Positions 16,772 to 26,000 of a DNA stretch of 64,000 nt are shown here, in pieces. The first letter of the stretch is position 1. Every line of letters begins with the position of its first letter. The notes below the pieces were generated by a model that did no database searches, was not told where the DNA came from, and saw only the letters and a program-made list of their open reading frames with translations. Made by a program: the position numbers and the translations under genes. This DNA comes from Cryomorpha ignava (GTDB taxonomy: Bacteria > Bacteroidota > Bacteroidia > Flavobacteriales_D > Cryomorphaceae): NCBI RefSeq assembly GCF_010686655.1, contig NZ_JAAGVY010000027.1, forward strand, positions 1 to 64,000. The letters run 5' to 3'.

Positions 16772-17544
16772 TAAATAATGAAAGGATGAATAGCTACTTT
16801 ATTGAATCCATTAGAAAGTTCAAGAACGACATATTGTCTAAGGGTATTTATGATATAGTTAAGTGGCTTGTAATCATATTGTTTATATTTGTTTTCACCA
16901 ATTTGGTTCCTGCTGTTGATAATCTTCTGTCAAGCACACACGTCATTTCTTTGTACTGGATTGTAATATTAGTAATCTCCTTCACTTTATTAACAATAAT
17001 CATTGTTAGCAGTGTTTTTAGAAACAAAATAAGCAAAATTTTAAAAAAATATCATACTGATGAACTTACGGGATTAAAGAATAAACATGTAATAAAGGCA
17101 TATTTAAATCAAAAGATCGATGAGTTCAGAACGAAAGATGAATCAATGTCTATTATTTTGTTGGACATTGATAACTTTAAAAAATTTAACACGGAAATGG
17201 GTCACAATTCCGCTGATCAGATTATCAGGAAAGTTGGTGAACTTCTTCGAAATGACAAAAGAGTTACCGATGAAACATTCAGATATTTTACTGGGGATGA
17301 GTTTCTCGTAGTTGCTTGTTATACAAGTTTAAGCCAAGCATTGCAAGCCGCAGATCGAAAAAGGGATCTAATTCACAAAAATCTATTCGCAGTAAATGGA
17401 AAAAAACATATAGTTACCGTGTCTTGTGGTGTTGCTGAATTCAAAAAGGATGATGATTACATATCATTCACGAATAGAGCAATAGAAGCATTGAATGAAG
17501 CAAAAAAAGTAGTTGGTAAAAACAATACGAAATCAATAGTTTAA
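16768..17544 (+). CDS. membrane GGDEF-domain protein coupled to the CBASS module
   Basis: 258 aa. Two transmembrane helices (about residues 32-50 and 61-83), then a GGDEF domain from about 95: DELTGLKN (98-105), LLDIDNFKKFN (131-141), GHNSAD (145-150) and FRYFTGDEF (171-179), where the signature is TGDEF rather than GGDEF. The metal ligands and the Asn and Asp equivalent to the guanine-contacting residues of PleD (N141, D150) are present, so cyclic-di-GMP synthesis is plausible, but the Gly to Thr change may alter activity. I chose ATG 16768, which overlaps the upstream stop (ATGA), over ATG 16735, which would overlap CD-NTase 2 by 37 bases. GGDEF proteins are scarce in Bacteroidota, and one in a CBASS operon is unusual. 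It could be a third synthase, a decoy-signal maker or a membrane effector. Confidence 0.78.
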   Translation: MINNERMNSYFIESIRKFKNDILSKGIYDIVKWLVIILFIFVFTNLVPAVDNLLSSTHVISLYWIVILVISFTLLTIIIVSSVFRNKISKILKKYHTDELTGLKNKHVIKAYLNQKIDEFRTKDESMSIILLDIDNFKKFNTEMGHNSADQIIRKVGELLRNDKRVTDETFRYFTGDEFLVVACYTSLSQALQAADRKRDLIHKNLFAVNGKKHIVTVSCGVAEFKKDDDYISFTNRAIEALNEAKKVVGKNNTKSIV

Positions 17545-17609
17545 TGGGATCTCCAAGTTTCAAAGAGTATTGTTTCAGTTCGTTTTTTCTATAATGAAAA
17601 ATTAAAAAT

Positions 17610-18689
17610 ATGCCATACAAAATCCCACAACTCCCTTTTGATTTCGATATAGAAACCAAAGCCATCATGAAGAAAACAGCAGTTGCGCGAAGTGCTTTGG
17701 CAGAGATGAAGGGTGCGGCGTTGAGTATTCCCAATGAAGATATTCTTATTAGTTCGCTTTCGCTGCAAGAGGCGAAGGATAGTTCGGCCATTGAGAATAT
17801 TATCACCACCCACGATGAGCTTTTTAAGTCTGATTTTATGGCACAGGATTTTACAAGTCTTGCCAGTAAGGAAGTGCATAATTATGCTGCCGCCTTGCGA
17901 TGGGGTTTTCAAACCGTGAAAAAATTAGGTTTCTTGAGCAACAATCATATTACCGACATACAGGCCGTTTTAGAAGAAACGAAGGCTGGATTTCGGAAAG
18001 TGCCGGGGACGGATTTGAAAAATGAGCAAACTGGAGAAGTAGTTTACACCCCACCTCAAACGTATGATGAAGTAGTGGCGCACATGGTAAATCTGGAGAG
18101 CTTTATAAATAACGACGATTTAACGGATTGGGATCCATTGGTAAAGATGGCAGTTCTCCATCATCAGTTTGAAAGTATTCACCCTTTTTATGACGGCAAT
18201 GGGCGTACGGGTAGGATAATAAATATTCTTTATCTGGTAAAAGAAGGCTTGTTGAACTTGCCTATCCTTTATTTAAGCCGGTATATCAATCGGAATAAAG
18301 CTGACTATTACCGTTTGCTTCAAAAAGTGCGTACTGAAAATGCCTGGGAAGAATGGATTTTGTTTATCCTCGACGGTGTAGAGGAAACCGCATTGCAAAC
18401 CATTAAAATCATTGAAGGAATTAAAAACTTGATGAAAAGCCACAAGGAAAGAATCCGAACAGAGCTACCTAAAATATACAGTCAGGATCTCCTTAACAAC
18501 CTATTCCGACATCCATACACCAAGATTGATTTTGTTATGCAAGATACCGGCGTGAGCAGAAAAACGGCTGCCAAGTATCTGGACGAACTGGATAAACTCG
18601 GAATCGTATTCAAGCAAAAGATTTGGAAGGACAATTATTATATCAACACAGATTTATTTAACCTTTTGCAGCATGTCAACAAATTATAG
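17610..18689 (+). CDS. Fic family protein (AMPylase-like), inhibitory helix present
   Basis: 359-aa Fic protein. The catalytic motif HPFYDGNGRTGR is at residues 191-202, with catalytic His191 and the phosphate-binding GNGR. An N-terminal inhibitory motif SSAIEN (58-63) matches the S/TxxxE(G/N) pattern that blocks ATP binding in self-inhibited (class II) Fic proteins. The C-terminal part (FVMQDTGVSRKTAAKYLDEL) looks like a winged helix-turn-helix. These proteins transfer AMP to protein hydroxyls, and many lie in restriction loci. It is 65 bases after the GGDEF gene and 221 before hsdR, probably same transcript. Target unknown. Confidence 0.9.
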   Translation: MPYKIPQLPFDFDIETKAIMKKTAVARSALAEMKGAALSIPNEDILISSLSLQEAKDSSAIENIITTHDELFKSDFMAQDFTSLASKEVHNYAAALRWGFQTVKKLGFLSNNHITDIQAVLEETKAGFRKVPGTDLKNEQTGEVVYTPPQTYDEVVAHMVNLESFINNDDLTDWDPLVKMAVLHHQFESIHPFYDGNGRTGRIINILYLVKEGLLNLPILYLSRYINRNKADYYRLLQKVRTENAWEEWILFILDGVEETALQTIKIIEGIKNLMKSHKERIRTELPKIYSQDLLNNLFRHPYTKIDFVMQDTGVSRKTAAKYLDELDKLGIVFKQKIWKDNYYINTDLFNLLQHVNKL

Positions 18690-18732
18690 TCAGGTGCATA
18701 AATGGATAAAACCTACCCACGAGGACTCTCTC

Positions 18733-18888
18733 ATGGGTAAATTATTCCGTTTTTTACCTATGACAAACCTGTCGTGTGTAAAAAGTGCGCAAAAACTGCG
18801 CATGAACAACCTAACATGTATAGAAAAGCACCGGAATCTATACATGCCAAGCGTGATATGTATAGAGAATGCCACTTTTCTATACATG
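18733..18888. repeat. array of four 42-base palindromic units
   Basis: Four units in 42-base register. The right-arm ATG ends fall at 18762, 18804, 18846 and 18888. Each unit is an inverted repeat: unit 1 ATGGGTAAA/TTTACCTAT, unit 2 TGTGTA/TGCGCA (with GU pairs), units 3 and 4 ATGTATAGA/TCTATACAT. The arm sequences change between units while complementarity is largely kept, and every right arm ends in ATG. The loops (about 11-16 bases) are unrelated. Because 42 is divisible by three, long frames stay open on both strands with 14-residue repeats, but I take these as a by-product. It sits between fic and hsdR. It could be a structured RNA region or a recombination or protein-binding array. Confidence 0.75.
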
Positions 18889-18910
18889 AAATAAAGAAAT
18901 TAAAGAATGT

Positions 18911-21900
18911 ATGGACACACCCAGTTTTAAAGAAGACCACATAAGCCAAATACCGGCATTGCAAATGTTGCAAAAATTGGGGTATCAATATCTCACACCC
19001 GATGAGGCTTTGCAGATGCGCGGTGGAAAAACGACCCAGGTTATTTTGGAAGATGTTTTACGTAAGCAGCTCACGGAAATCAACAGCATAAAAGTAAGCG
19101 CAAAGAAAACCAGCTTCTTTTCGAATGATAATATTGATCGTGGCATTATGGTCTTGAAAGAGATTTTGATGAATGATGGCTATATAAATGCTTGCGAAAC
19201 GGCGTATAATCTACTCACCTTGGGCAAGGCGTTGGAGCAAAGTATTGATGGTGACAAAAAGAGTTTCAACTTGCGCTACATTGACTGGGAAAACATGGGA
19301 AACAATGTATTTCATGTTACCGAAGAATACAGCGTAATGCGCAGCACCAGCAAAGACCATTACCGACCTGATTTGGTTTTGTTTATTAATGGTATTCCAA
19401 TTACAATAATAGAATGCAAACGCCCAGATATGAAAGAGCCGCTAAAACAGGCTATCAGTCAGCATTTGCGCAACCAGCAGGAAGATGGCATCCGGGGATT
19501 ATATATTTATTCGCAACTTACTTTGAGCATTGCAACCCAAGAAGCGGCTTATGCTACCAATGCCACACCAGAAAAGTTTTGGTCGAAGTGGAAAGAAAAG
19601 TTTGAATCGAAGCAGGACGAAGAGCAATACAAGGAGACGCTCCATGAGTTAAAGAATAGTCCCTTAACTACCGATCAGAAATCAAAACTGTTTTCAGATC
19701 GCTTCCGCTATGTTAAGTCCTATTTTAATGCATTAGAAACCGAGGATATTCTAACAACGGTTCAAGACGAATACCTTTTTGGTTTATGTCGTCCCGAGCG
19801 TCTCATGGATATCATGCATAACTTCATTCTGTTTGATAATGGGGATAAGAAAATAGCCAGATACCAGCAGTATTTTGCCGTTAAGAAATCAATGAAACGC
19901 ATTCAGCATATAGAAGGAGGCAGGCGCAAGGGCGGAGTGATTTGGCATACGCAGGGAAGTGGGAAATCTCTCACAATGGTTATGCTTGCTCAAGCCATTG
20001 CGATGGATAAGAATATTCGCAATCCTAAAATTATTCTTGTAACAGATAGAACAGATTTGGATCGCCAAATTACCGGCACGTTTCGTAAATGCGGGATGTT
20101 TGTTGAGAATGCTTCTACCGGGCAACGTTTGGTTGAGCTGCTTGAAAGCAAAAGCGATGCGGTGGTTACTACCGTTATCAACAAATTCGTAGCTGCGGTT
20201 AAAAAGATTAAAAAACCGCTTCAGAGTCACGATATATTTGTGTTGGTAGATGAGGGGCACAGATCTCAAGCCGGTACCTTTAATATTGAAATGCAAAAGA
20301 CATTACCCAACGCTTGTTTTATTGCACTCACAGGTACACCGCTTTTCAAAAAGGATAAGAGTACTGCAGCAAAGTTTGGAGGTATTATTGATGATTATAC
20401 GGTAGATCAGGCGGTAAAAGACAAAGCCGTGGTTCCCTTGTTGTATGAAGGCAGGTTGGCAAAGCAAACAGTTAATGCCAGTCCTTTAGATACTTTTTTT
20501 GAAATGGTTTCGGAGCCATTAACAGTTTACCAAAAAGCAGATTTCAAGAAAAAATTTAGCCGCGCTGATCAGCTCAATAGTGCAGAGCAAAAGATTTATG
20601 CCATTGCCTGGAATATCAGTTTACATTTTAGAGATAACTGGCAAGGCAAAACTCCATTTAAAGCACAACTTGTATGCGATAAGAAAGTGAATGCAATTCG
20701 CTACAAGCAGTTTCTGGACGAGATTGGTATTGTATCAAGCGAGGTGTTGATTTCATCTATTGATGACCGTGAAGGTGAGGACAGTGCTTATGAGAAATCA
20801 TCAGAAAAGGAAAATCGCTTTTGGAAGCGAATGATGGATGAACATGGGAACCAGAAATTATACGAGAAAAACATAATCAGTCGATTTAAAAACCAAAAGG
20901 ATCCTGAGATAATCATCGTTGTAGATAAGCTCCTTACGGGCTTTGATGAACCTAAAAACACTGTTCTATACCTAACAAGAAATCTTCGAAATCATAAGCT
21001 ACTGCAAGCTATTGCTCGGGTTAACAGGATATATCCTGACAAGGAATTTGGCTATATCGTAGATTACTATGGAGTTATTGAAAACTTGGATGATGCTCTC
21101 TTGATGTATTCATCTTTTGAAGATTTTGATGAGGAAGATTTGGAAGGTACGCTGACCAACATTGCTGAAGAAATCAAGAAGCTTCCGCAAAAGCATTCTG
21201 AACTATGGGATATTTTCAAAACCGTGGCAAACAAGCGAGACGCTGAGGCATATCAGGTTTTGCTTAAAGATGAAGCGATACGTGCAGTGTTCTATGATAA
21301 ATTGGCTGCATTTGCCAAAGGATTGAAGTTGGCACTTTCATCAATGTTGTTTCACAAAGAAACAGAGGAAAAGGTCATCGATCGATACAAGGAAGACTTG
21401 GCGATGTTTATGAAATTAAGAATGTCAGTAGTTGAGCGGTACTCTGATGCTGTAGATTACAAGCAATATGAAGGGCAAATTCAAAAGCTGATCGATACGC
21501 ACGTCACCAGTGAGAAAGTGGAAGTGATTACTGAGCTGGTAAATATTTTTGATAAAGATAAGTTTCAGGAGGAAGTTGAGAATACAACCGGCAAAGCTGC
21601 CAAGGCGGATAAGATTGCCAGCAGAACCGCTAAACACATCTCTGAAAAGATGGATGAAGATCCTGCTTTTTATAAAAAATTCTCGCAGATGCTAAAGGAT
21701 GCAATTTCCGAATACGAGACGAAGCGGATAAATGAAGCTCAGTATTTACGTAAAGTCCAAGATATTATGGAAAATGTGCTGGCCAGAACCGACAGTGATA
21801 TTCCTGAAGCTTTGAAAGATAGAGATGTGGCCAAGGCATTCTATGGGTTGACTCTTGAGGCGCTAACGGATAAGATAGAAAATATAAACTTGAGCACCGA

Positions 21901-22138
21901 AATTGCTTTGCATTCTGCGCTTGAAATTGATGATCTAATAATAAATGCTGTACTTGATAAAGGCAAAGCAATTGTTGACTGGCAGCAAAAATCCAGCATT
22001 ACCGGAAAACTGCAAATTGAGATTGGAGATTATCTCATTGATGAAGTTAGAGACAAATATCACATTTCATTAAGTTTTGGTGAAATGGATGAGATTGCAA
22101 ATAATTGTATTGAGGTTGCTAAATTAAGATACAAGTGA
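18911..22138 (+). CDS. hsdR: type I restriction endonuclease, R subunit
   Basis: 1075-aa motor and nuclease subunit. The N-terminal PD-(D/E)xK nuclease shows YRPDLVLFINGIPITIIECK (about residues 152-171). The superfamily 2 helicase follows, with Walker A QGSGKSLTM near 348, DEGH motif II near 445 and LTGTPLF motif III soon after. The C-terminal helical part (about 850-1075) binds the methyltransferase core. It cuts unmethylated DNA after ATP-driven translocation. Full length. Its stop overlaps the GTG of the YgjP-like gene. It is separated from hsdS by the CBASS-like module, fic and the 42-base array. Confidence 0.95.
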   Translation: MDTPSFKEDHISQIPALQMLQKLGYQYLTPDEALQMRGGKTTQVILEDVLRKQLTEINSIKVSAKKTSFFSNDNIDRGIMVLKEILMNDGYINACETAYNLLTLGKALEQSIDGDKKSFNLRYIDWENMGNNVFHVTEEYSVMRSTSKDHYRPDLVLFINGIPITIIECKRPDMKEPLKQAISQHLRNQQEDGIRGLYIYSQLTLSIATQEAAYATNATPEKFWSKWKEKFESKQDEEQYKETLHELKNSPLTTDQKSKLFSDRFRYVKSYFNALETEDILTTVQDEYLFGLCRPERLMDIMHNFILFDNGDKKIARYQQYFAVKKSMKRIQHIEGGRRKGGVIWHTQGSGKSLTMVMLAQAIAMDKNIRNPKIILVTDRTDLDRQITGTFRKCGMFVENASTGQRLVELLESKSDAVVTTVINKFVAAVKKIKKPLQSHDIFVLVDEGHRSQAGTFNIEMQKTLPNACFIALTGTPLFKKDKSTAAKFGGIIDDYTVDQAVKDKAVVPLLYEGRLAKQTVNASPLDTFFEMVSEPLTVYQKADFKKKFSRADQLNSAEQKIYAIAWNISLHFRDNWQGKTPFKAQLVCDKKVNAIRYKQFLDEIGIVSSEVLISSIDDREGEDSAYEKSSEKENRFWKRMMDEHGNQKLYEKNIISRFKNQKDPEIIIVVDKLLTGFDEPKNTVLYLTRNLRNHKLLQAIARVNRIYPDKEFGYIVDYYGVIENLDDALLMYSSFEDFDEEDLEGTLTNIAEEIKKLPQKHSELWDIFKTVANKRDAEAYQVLLKDEAIRAVFYDKLAAFAKGLKLALSSMLFHKETEEKVIDRYKEDLAMFMKLRMSVVERYSDAVDYKQYEGQIQKLIDTHVTSEKVEVITELVNIFDKDKFQEEVENTTGKAAKADKIASRTAKHISEKMDEDPAFYKKFSQMLKDAISEYETKRINEAQYLRKVQDIMENVLARTDSDIPEALKDRDVAKAFYGLTLEALTDKIENINLSTEIALHSALEIDDLIINAVLDKGKAIVDWQQKSSITGKLQIEIGDYLIDEVRDKYHISLSFGEMDEIANNCIEVAKLRYK

Positions 22139-22833
22139 TATCAGCTAATATTCAATTCGGATCTAAACAGATTGAGTTTAGGGTAGAATACACCGATCGA
22201 AAGACGCTTGGAATTACCGTTACACCTGAAATGGATGTGCTGGTTAAGGCCCCGAATGATAGTACGATGCCCAAAATAAAAGAAAAGCTCCAAAAGAAAG
22301 CAGCTTGGATTTTAAAGCAGCAAAGCTTCTTTCTGACATTTCATCCGAAGGCAACTGATCGTAAATATATCTCGGGAGAAACGCATTTGTATTTGGGCAG
22401 GCAGTACATTCTTAAAGTAGATGAAAGTGATCAGGAATCAATAAAGCTTAAAGGAAAATTTATTGAAGTAAAAGCGCGTAATAAATCAAGAGTTAAAGAC
22501 TTGATTAAGAGCTGGTATTTGGAACGCGCCAGGTCTAAATTTCATTCGACCGCCCAGCCTCTAATTGAAAAATTCAAGAAATATAATGTTGAGCCGAGCT
22601 CAATTGTATTAAGAGAAATGGCAACTCGTTGGGGTAGTTGTACTCCAAAGGGAAAAATTATATTAAATCCTGAATTGATTAAAGCTCCTAAAGGATGTAT
22701 CGAATATGTGATTATCCATGAGTTATGTCATTTAATTCACCGCGACCATACTCAAAGGTTTATCGATTTGCAAACAAAAGAGATGAAGGACTGGGAGAAG
22801 TGGAAGGGGAAATTGGAGAGGTTGTTGGCTTGA
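22135..22833 (+). CDS. YgjP-like (DUF45) M48-type metallopeptidase
   Basis: 232-aa protein of the YgjP/DUF45 family. The zinc motif HExxH is IHELCHLIHRDH (about residues 193-204), preceded by the family block LREMATRWGSCTPKGKIILN. Members often sit directly behind hsdR and are thought to be metalloproteases, but their substrate is unknown. The GTG start at 22135 overlaps the hsdR stop by four bases (GTGA). It is the last gene of the restriction operon; 171 bases without a gene follow before the helicase. Confidence 0.88.
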   Translation: MISANIQFGSKQIEFRVEYTDRKTLGITVTPEMDVLVKAPNDSTMPKIKEKLQKKAAWILKQQSFFLTFHPKATDRKYISGETHLYLGRQYILKVDESDQESIKLKGKFIEVKARNKSRVKDLIKSWYLERARSKFHSTAQPLIEKFKKYNVEPSSIVLREMATRWGSCTPKGKIILNPELIKAPKGCIEYVIIHELCHLIHRDHTQRFIDLQTKEMKDWEKWKGKLERLLA

Positions 22834-23004
22834 AAGGGTTAACGCTATGTGCAATTACTCTATAAAAATCGTAAATTTCGCGCTAAAGCCAAAGATAGAG
22901 TGAACAGCATTTAGGATTTCTTGAAAGTTTTAAATATTACTCATGTAGCAATACCATAAACTCACAAGGGATCCAGTTTTTAATGGTTTTGGCAAATAAA
23001 AGAT

Positions 23005-26000
23005 ATGGAGATAACCGAAAAGCTATTAATTGAGTTACAAAACCGGCTCAAAATTGGTAACCGAAGAGGTGTTCACTTAAATGCCATTCCGGGTCGTTCA
23101 AGATATAAATTTGATCTAACACGACTTTCTCATATTGACGAGAATCTCCCGAAGAATTTCATTAATTCTTTGCTGACTGAATTACCTTTAAAGTTTAAAA
23201 TAAGTTGGAAAGACAATGTTCCTGATTTGAATTCGCTGTTTGAAGAAGATCAAACTCAATTAGTGAAAATCACAAAATCCTTTGAGAATCTAATCAATCA
23301 GACTGATGCGATTGAATCAGAAAAGGGATTAAATACGTTTGGTTTTGGTTTTCCAATATTAATACGCAGAGATGAATCAGATAATAAACTAACAGTTGCT
23401 CCAATCTTAATCTGGTCTTTAAGAATTAAACGAACAAGGGAATTTAACACTTGGGAAATTCAACGAAGTGAAGATGATCCGATATATATCAATGAGGTTT
23501 TAATCAATCATTTACATAATGATTCGAAAATTGGGATTGAACAAATCTCGAGCGAACATTTGGATGATGGATTAATTGACAGGGATGAACTCTTGGATAT
23601 TTGTGTAAATATTATTGAATCAATAAATAGCACTTCGCCGAGCGACCTACGAGAAACCTTTGCCCAAAAATTAAATAAGATCAAGCCAATAGCTGATAAA
23701 AATCATTATGAAAAGCTACCATTAACTTCAAATAATTCATTCATAGATTTCGGAGGGCTATTTTCCATTTTCGAAGTGCAGAAACAAAATATTATTCACG
23801 ATTATGGAAATCTACTTGAGCTTCAAGGGGCAACAATTAACCTTGAGGATATGGACGAACATTCTTTTCAACCTATTTCATCGGTGGAAACTGACCCATC
23901 TCAACAAGGCATTTTACATTCTTTAAAAACCTCGAGGAATATTCTTATTCAGGGGCCTCCCGGAACAGGCAAAAGCCAGTCTTTAACGGCTATTTTGGTT
24001 AACGCTCTTGAGAATCATAGGAAGACCATAGTAGTTTGCGAGAAGCGTACCGCTTTGGAAGTTTTATTCAATGCATTGAATGAGAAGGGGCTTGGTGATC
24101 AATCCATTTTAATCAAGGATATTGTAAAAGATAGGAGACAAGCGGTTAATTCAGTCAGAGAAAGAGTTGATAATTTTTCCTATCGCAGATCCGGATATGC
24201 TTATTCTAAAGAGACGCTCGATAATATAATTGAGAAATCGAAAACTCTCATTGATGCAATAAACAGGAGGCACCAAAAGTTGGATGAGAAGCTTATTGGG
24301 AATAAAAATTGGACAGATATTGTAGGTTCCTTACTTCTTGAGTTAAAAGATAATTCTGAAGATTATAATTTGGATTTAAGTAGGGAGAGCTTTTCTTATC
24401 AATCGGCTGAACTTAATGGTTTACTTGAAATGATTAGACAGGGTCAAAATTTGTATAACGATTATAAGCCATTTCAGGAACTATCGTTTTTAGAGCCTTC
24501 AAATTTAATAGGTGACAATCCTTTTATTATTGAACGTAAAATTGAGGAAGATTTTTCGTTTTATAAAAATGAACTTGAGAGTATTAGGAAGCTAAGCGAA
24601 AGCTACGAGCAAGAATTTTATTGTATTCGAATTGAACAGCTAAATAAGCAGGTGTCTGAAATTGATAAAATATCTGGTCTCTTATTTGAAATATTTTCAA
24701 AATATGAATCATCTGATGATTTTTATGATGAAGAAAAAACGAGTAGTCTTTTCTTCAAAGCGGTATCCATCTTTTCAAGGAAAAGAAAATTAGCAATTCA
24801 AGACCAATTGCAGGTAAATAGTTTGTTTGCCAAATATTTAGAACAATCTAATTCCTGTAAAGACTTAGTACAGATTTCATATGTAGATACCATCAGTAAT
24901 AAGAAATTAAGTCTTTTAGACCATCAGAAAGTTCTTAAGGACATAAAGAATAACTTTCAGGCTAAAATTTCAAATGAATTTAGCGAGTTAAATGTGCTTA
25001 GGGTTGATAGGAAACAATTTGAAACCGACACATTAATTTTTATTATAAAAATGGTTCATGGCTTATTACGCCGCATAGTTGAAGATGATTGGAGTTGTCC
25101 AGATCTTAGAGGTGATGATCTGAATTATTATATTGAAAGTATTCAAGAGATTATCAACCAAAAAGAAAGATTCTTTGGAAACGAAAACGACCTCTTTTCG
25201 ATTGAGTTCAAATGGTTTCAGTATTATAATAGCATTTCGTCTGAAAATAAATTGATTATCGATCAATTAGTTGAAAAATTGGATTGGAGAAAAACATTTT
25301 TGCTATTCTATTTAAATTCAATGCTCGTGAATTCAGCTAATATGGATTTGCCCACAAGTGATAATGACCACTTAGAATTGGGTAAGTCTTTATCAGAACT
25401 TGAAAAAGAACAAATAAGATACATAAGGGGCCATTGGTTTTCGGAACAAATTGATGCCACACGGGAGTTTTATCTCGATAATCCGAATTTGGCTGTTGAG
25501 AATCTCTATAATAAGCGGGCAAGTACAAACCATAAAAGGCTTTCGTTACGAGAAATTGTGAAGATGGATTTGGATTTATTCACTACTTTCTTTCCTGTTA
25601 TTCTTACAACACCGGATGTTGCAAGTAATCTTTTCAAAGGACAAAATCAATATTTCGATATTGTAATGTTTGATGAGGCAAGTCAATTGAAGTTAGAAGA
25701 TAATTTGCCAGCGCTATTAAAGGGGAAACAAATAGTAATAGCCGGAGACGAACATCAAATGCCGCCTTCCAATTATTTTAGCAAAATCTTTGATGGTACT
25801 ATAGATGATGAAGATGAATTCGAAGATGAGGTAGATAGAATTCGAAACGATTTAAGCACTTCTTTACTGGACTGTGAGTCACTTCTTGATTTTGCGTCTG
25901 AACTTGGTTTTGAAAAAAAGCATTTAGATTTCCATTATCGTTCGCGACATCCTTACCTGATAGACTATTCAAATTACGCCTTTTATAATCAACGGTTAAA

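Noticed and set aside
18733-18888. CRISPR array
   Set aside because: Units differ in the arm sequences and have no constant direct repeat with unique spacers; no cas genes nearby.
18673-18894. 73-codon plus-strand frame over the 42-base array (and its minus-strand mirror)
   Set aside because: Both strands stay open only because the unit length is a multiple of three. The 14-residue repeats follow the palindromes, with no protein-family match.
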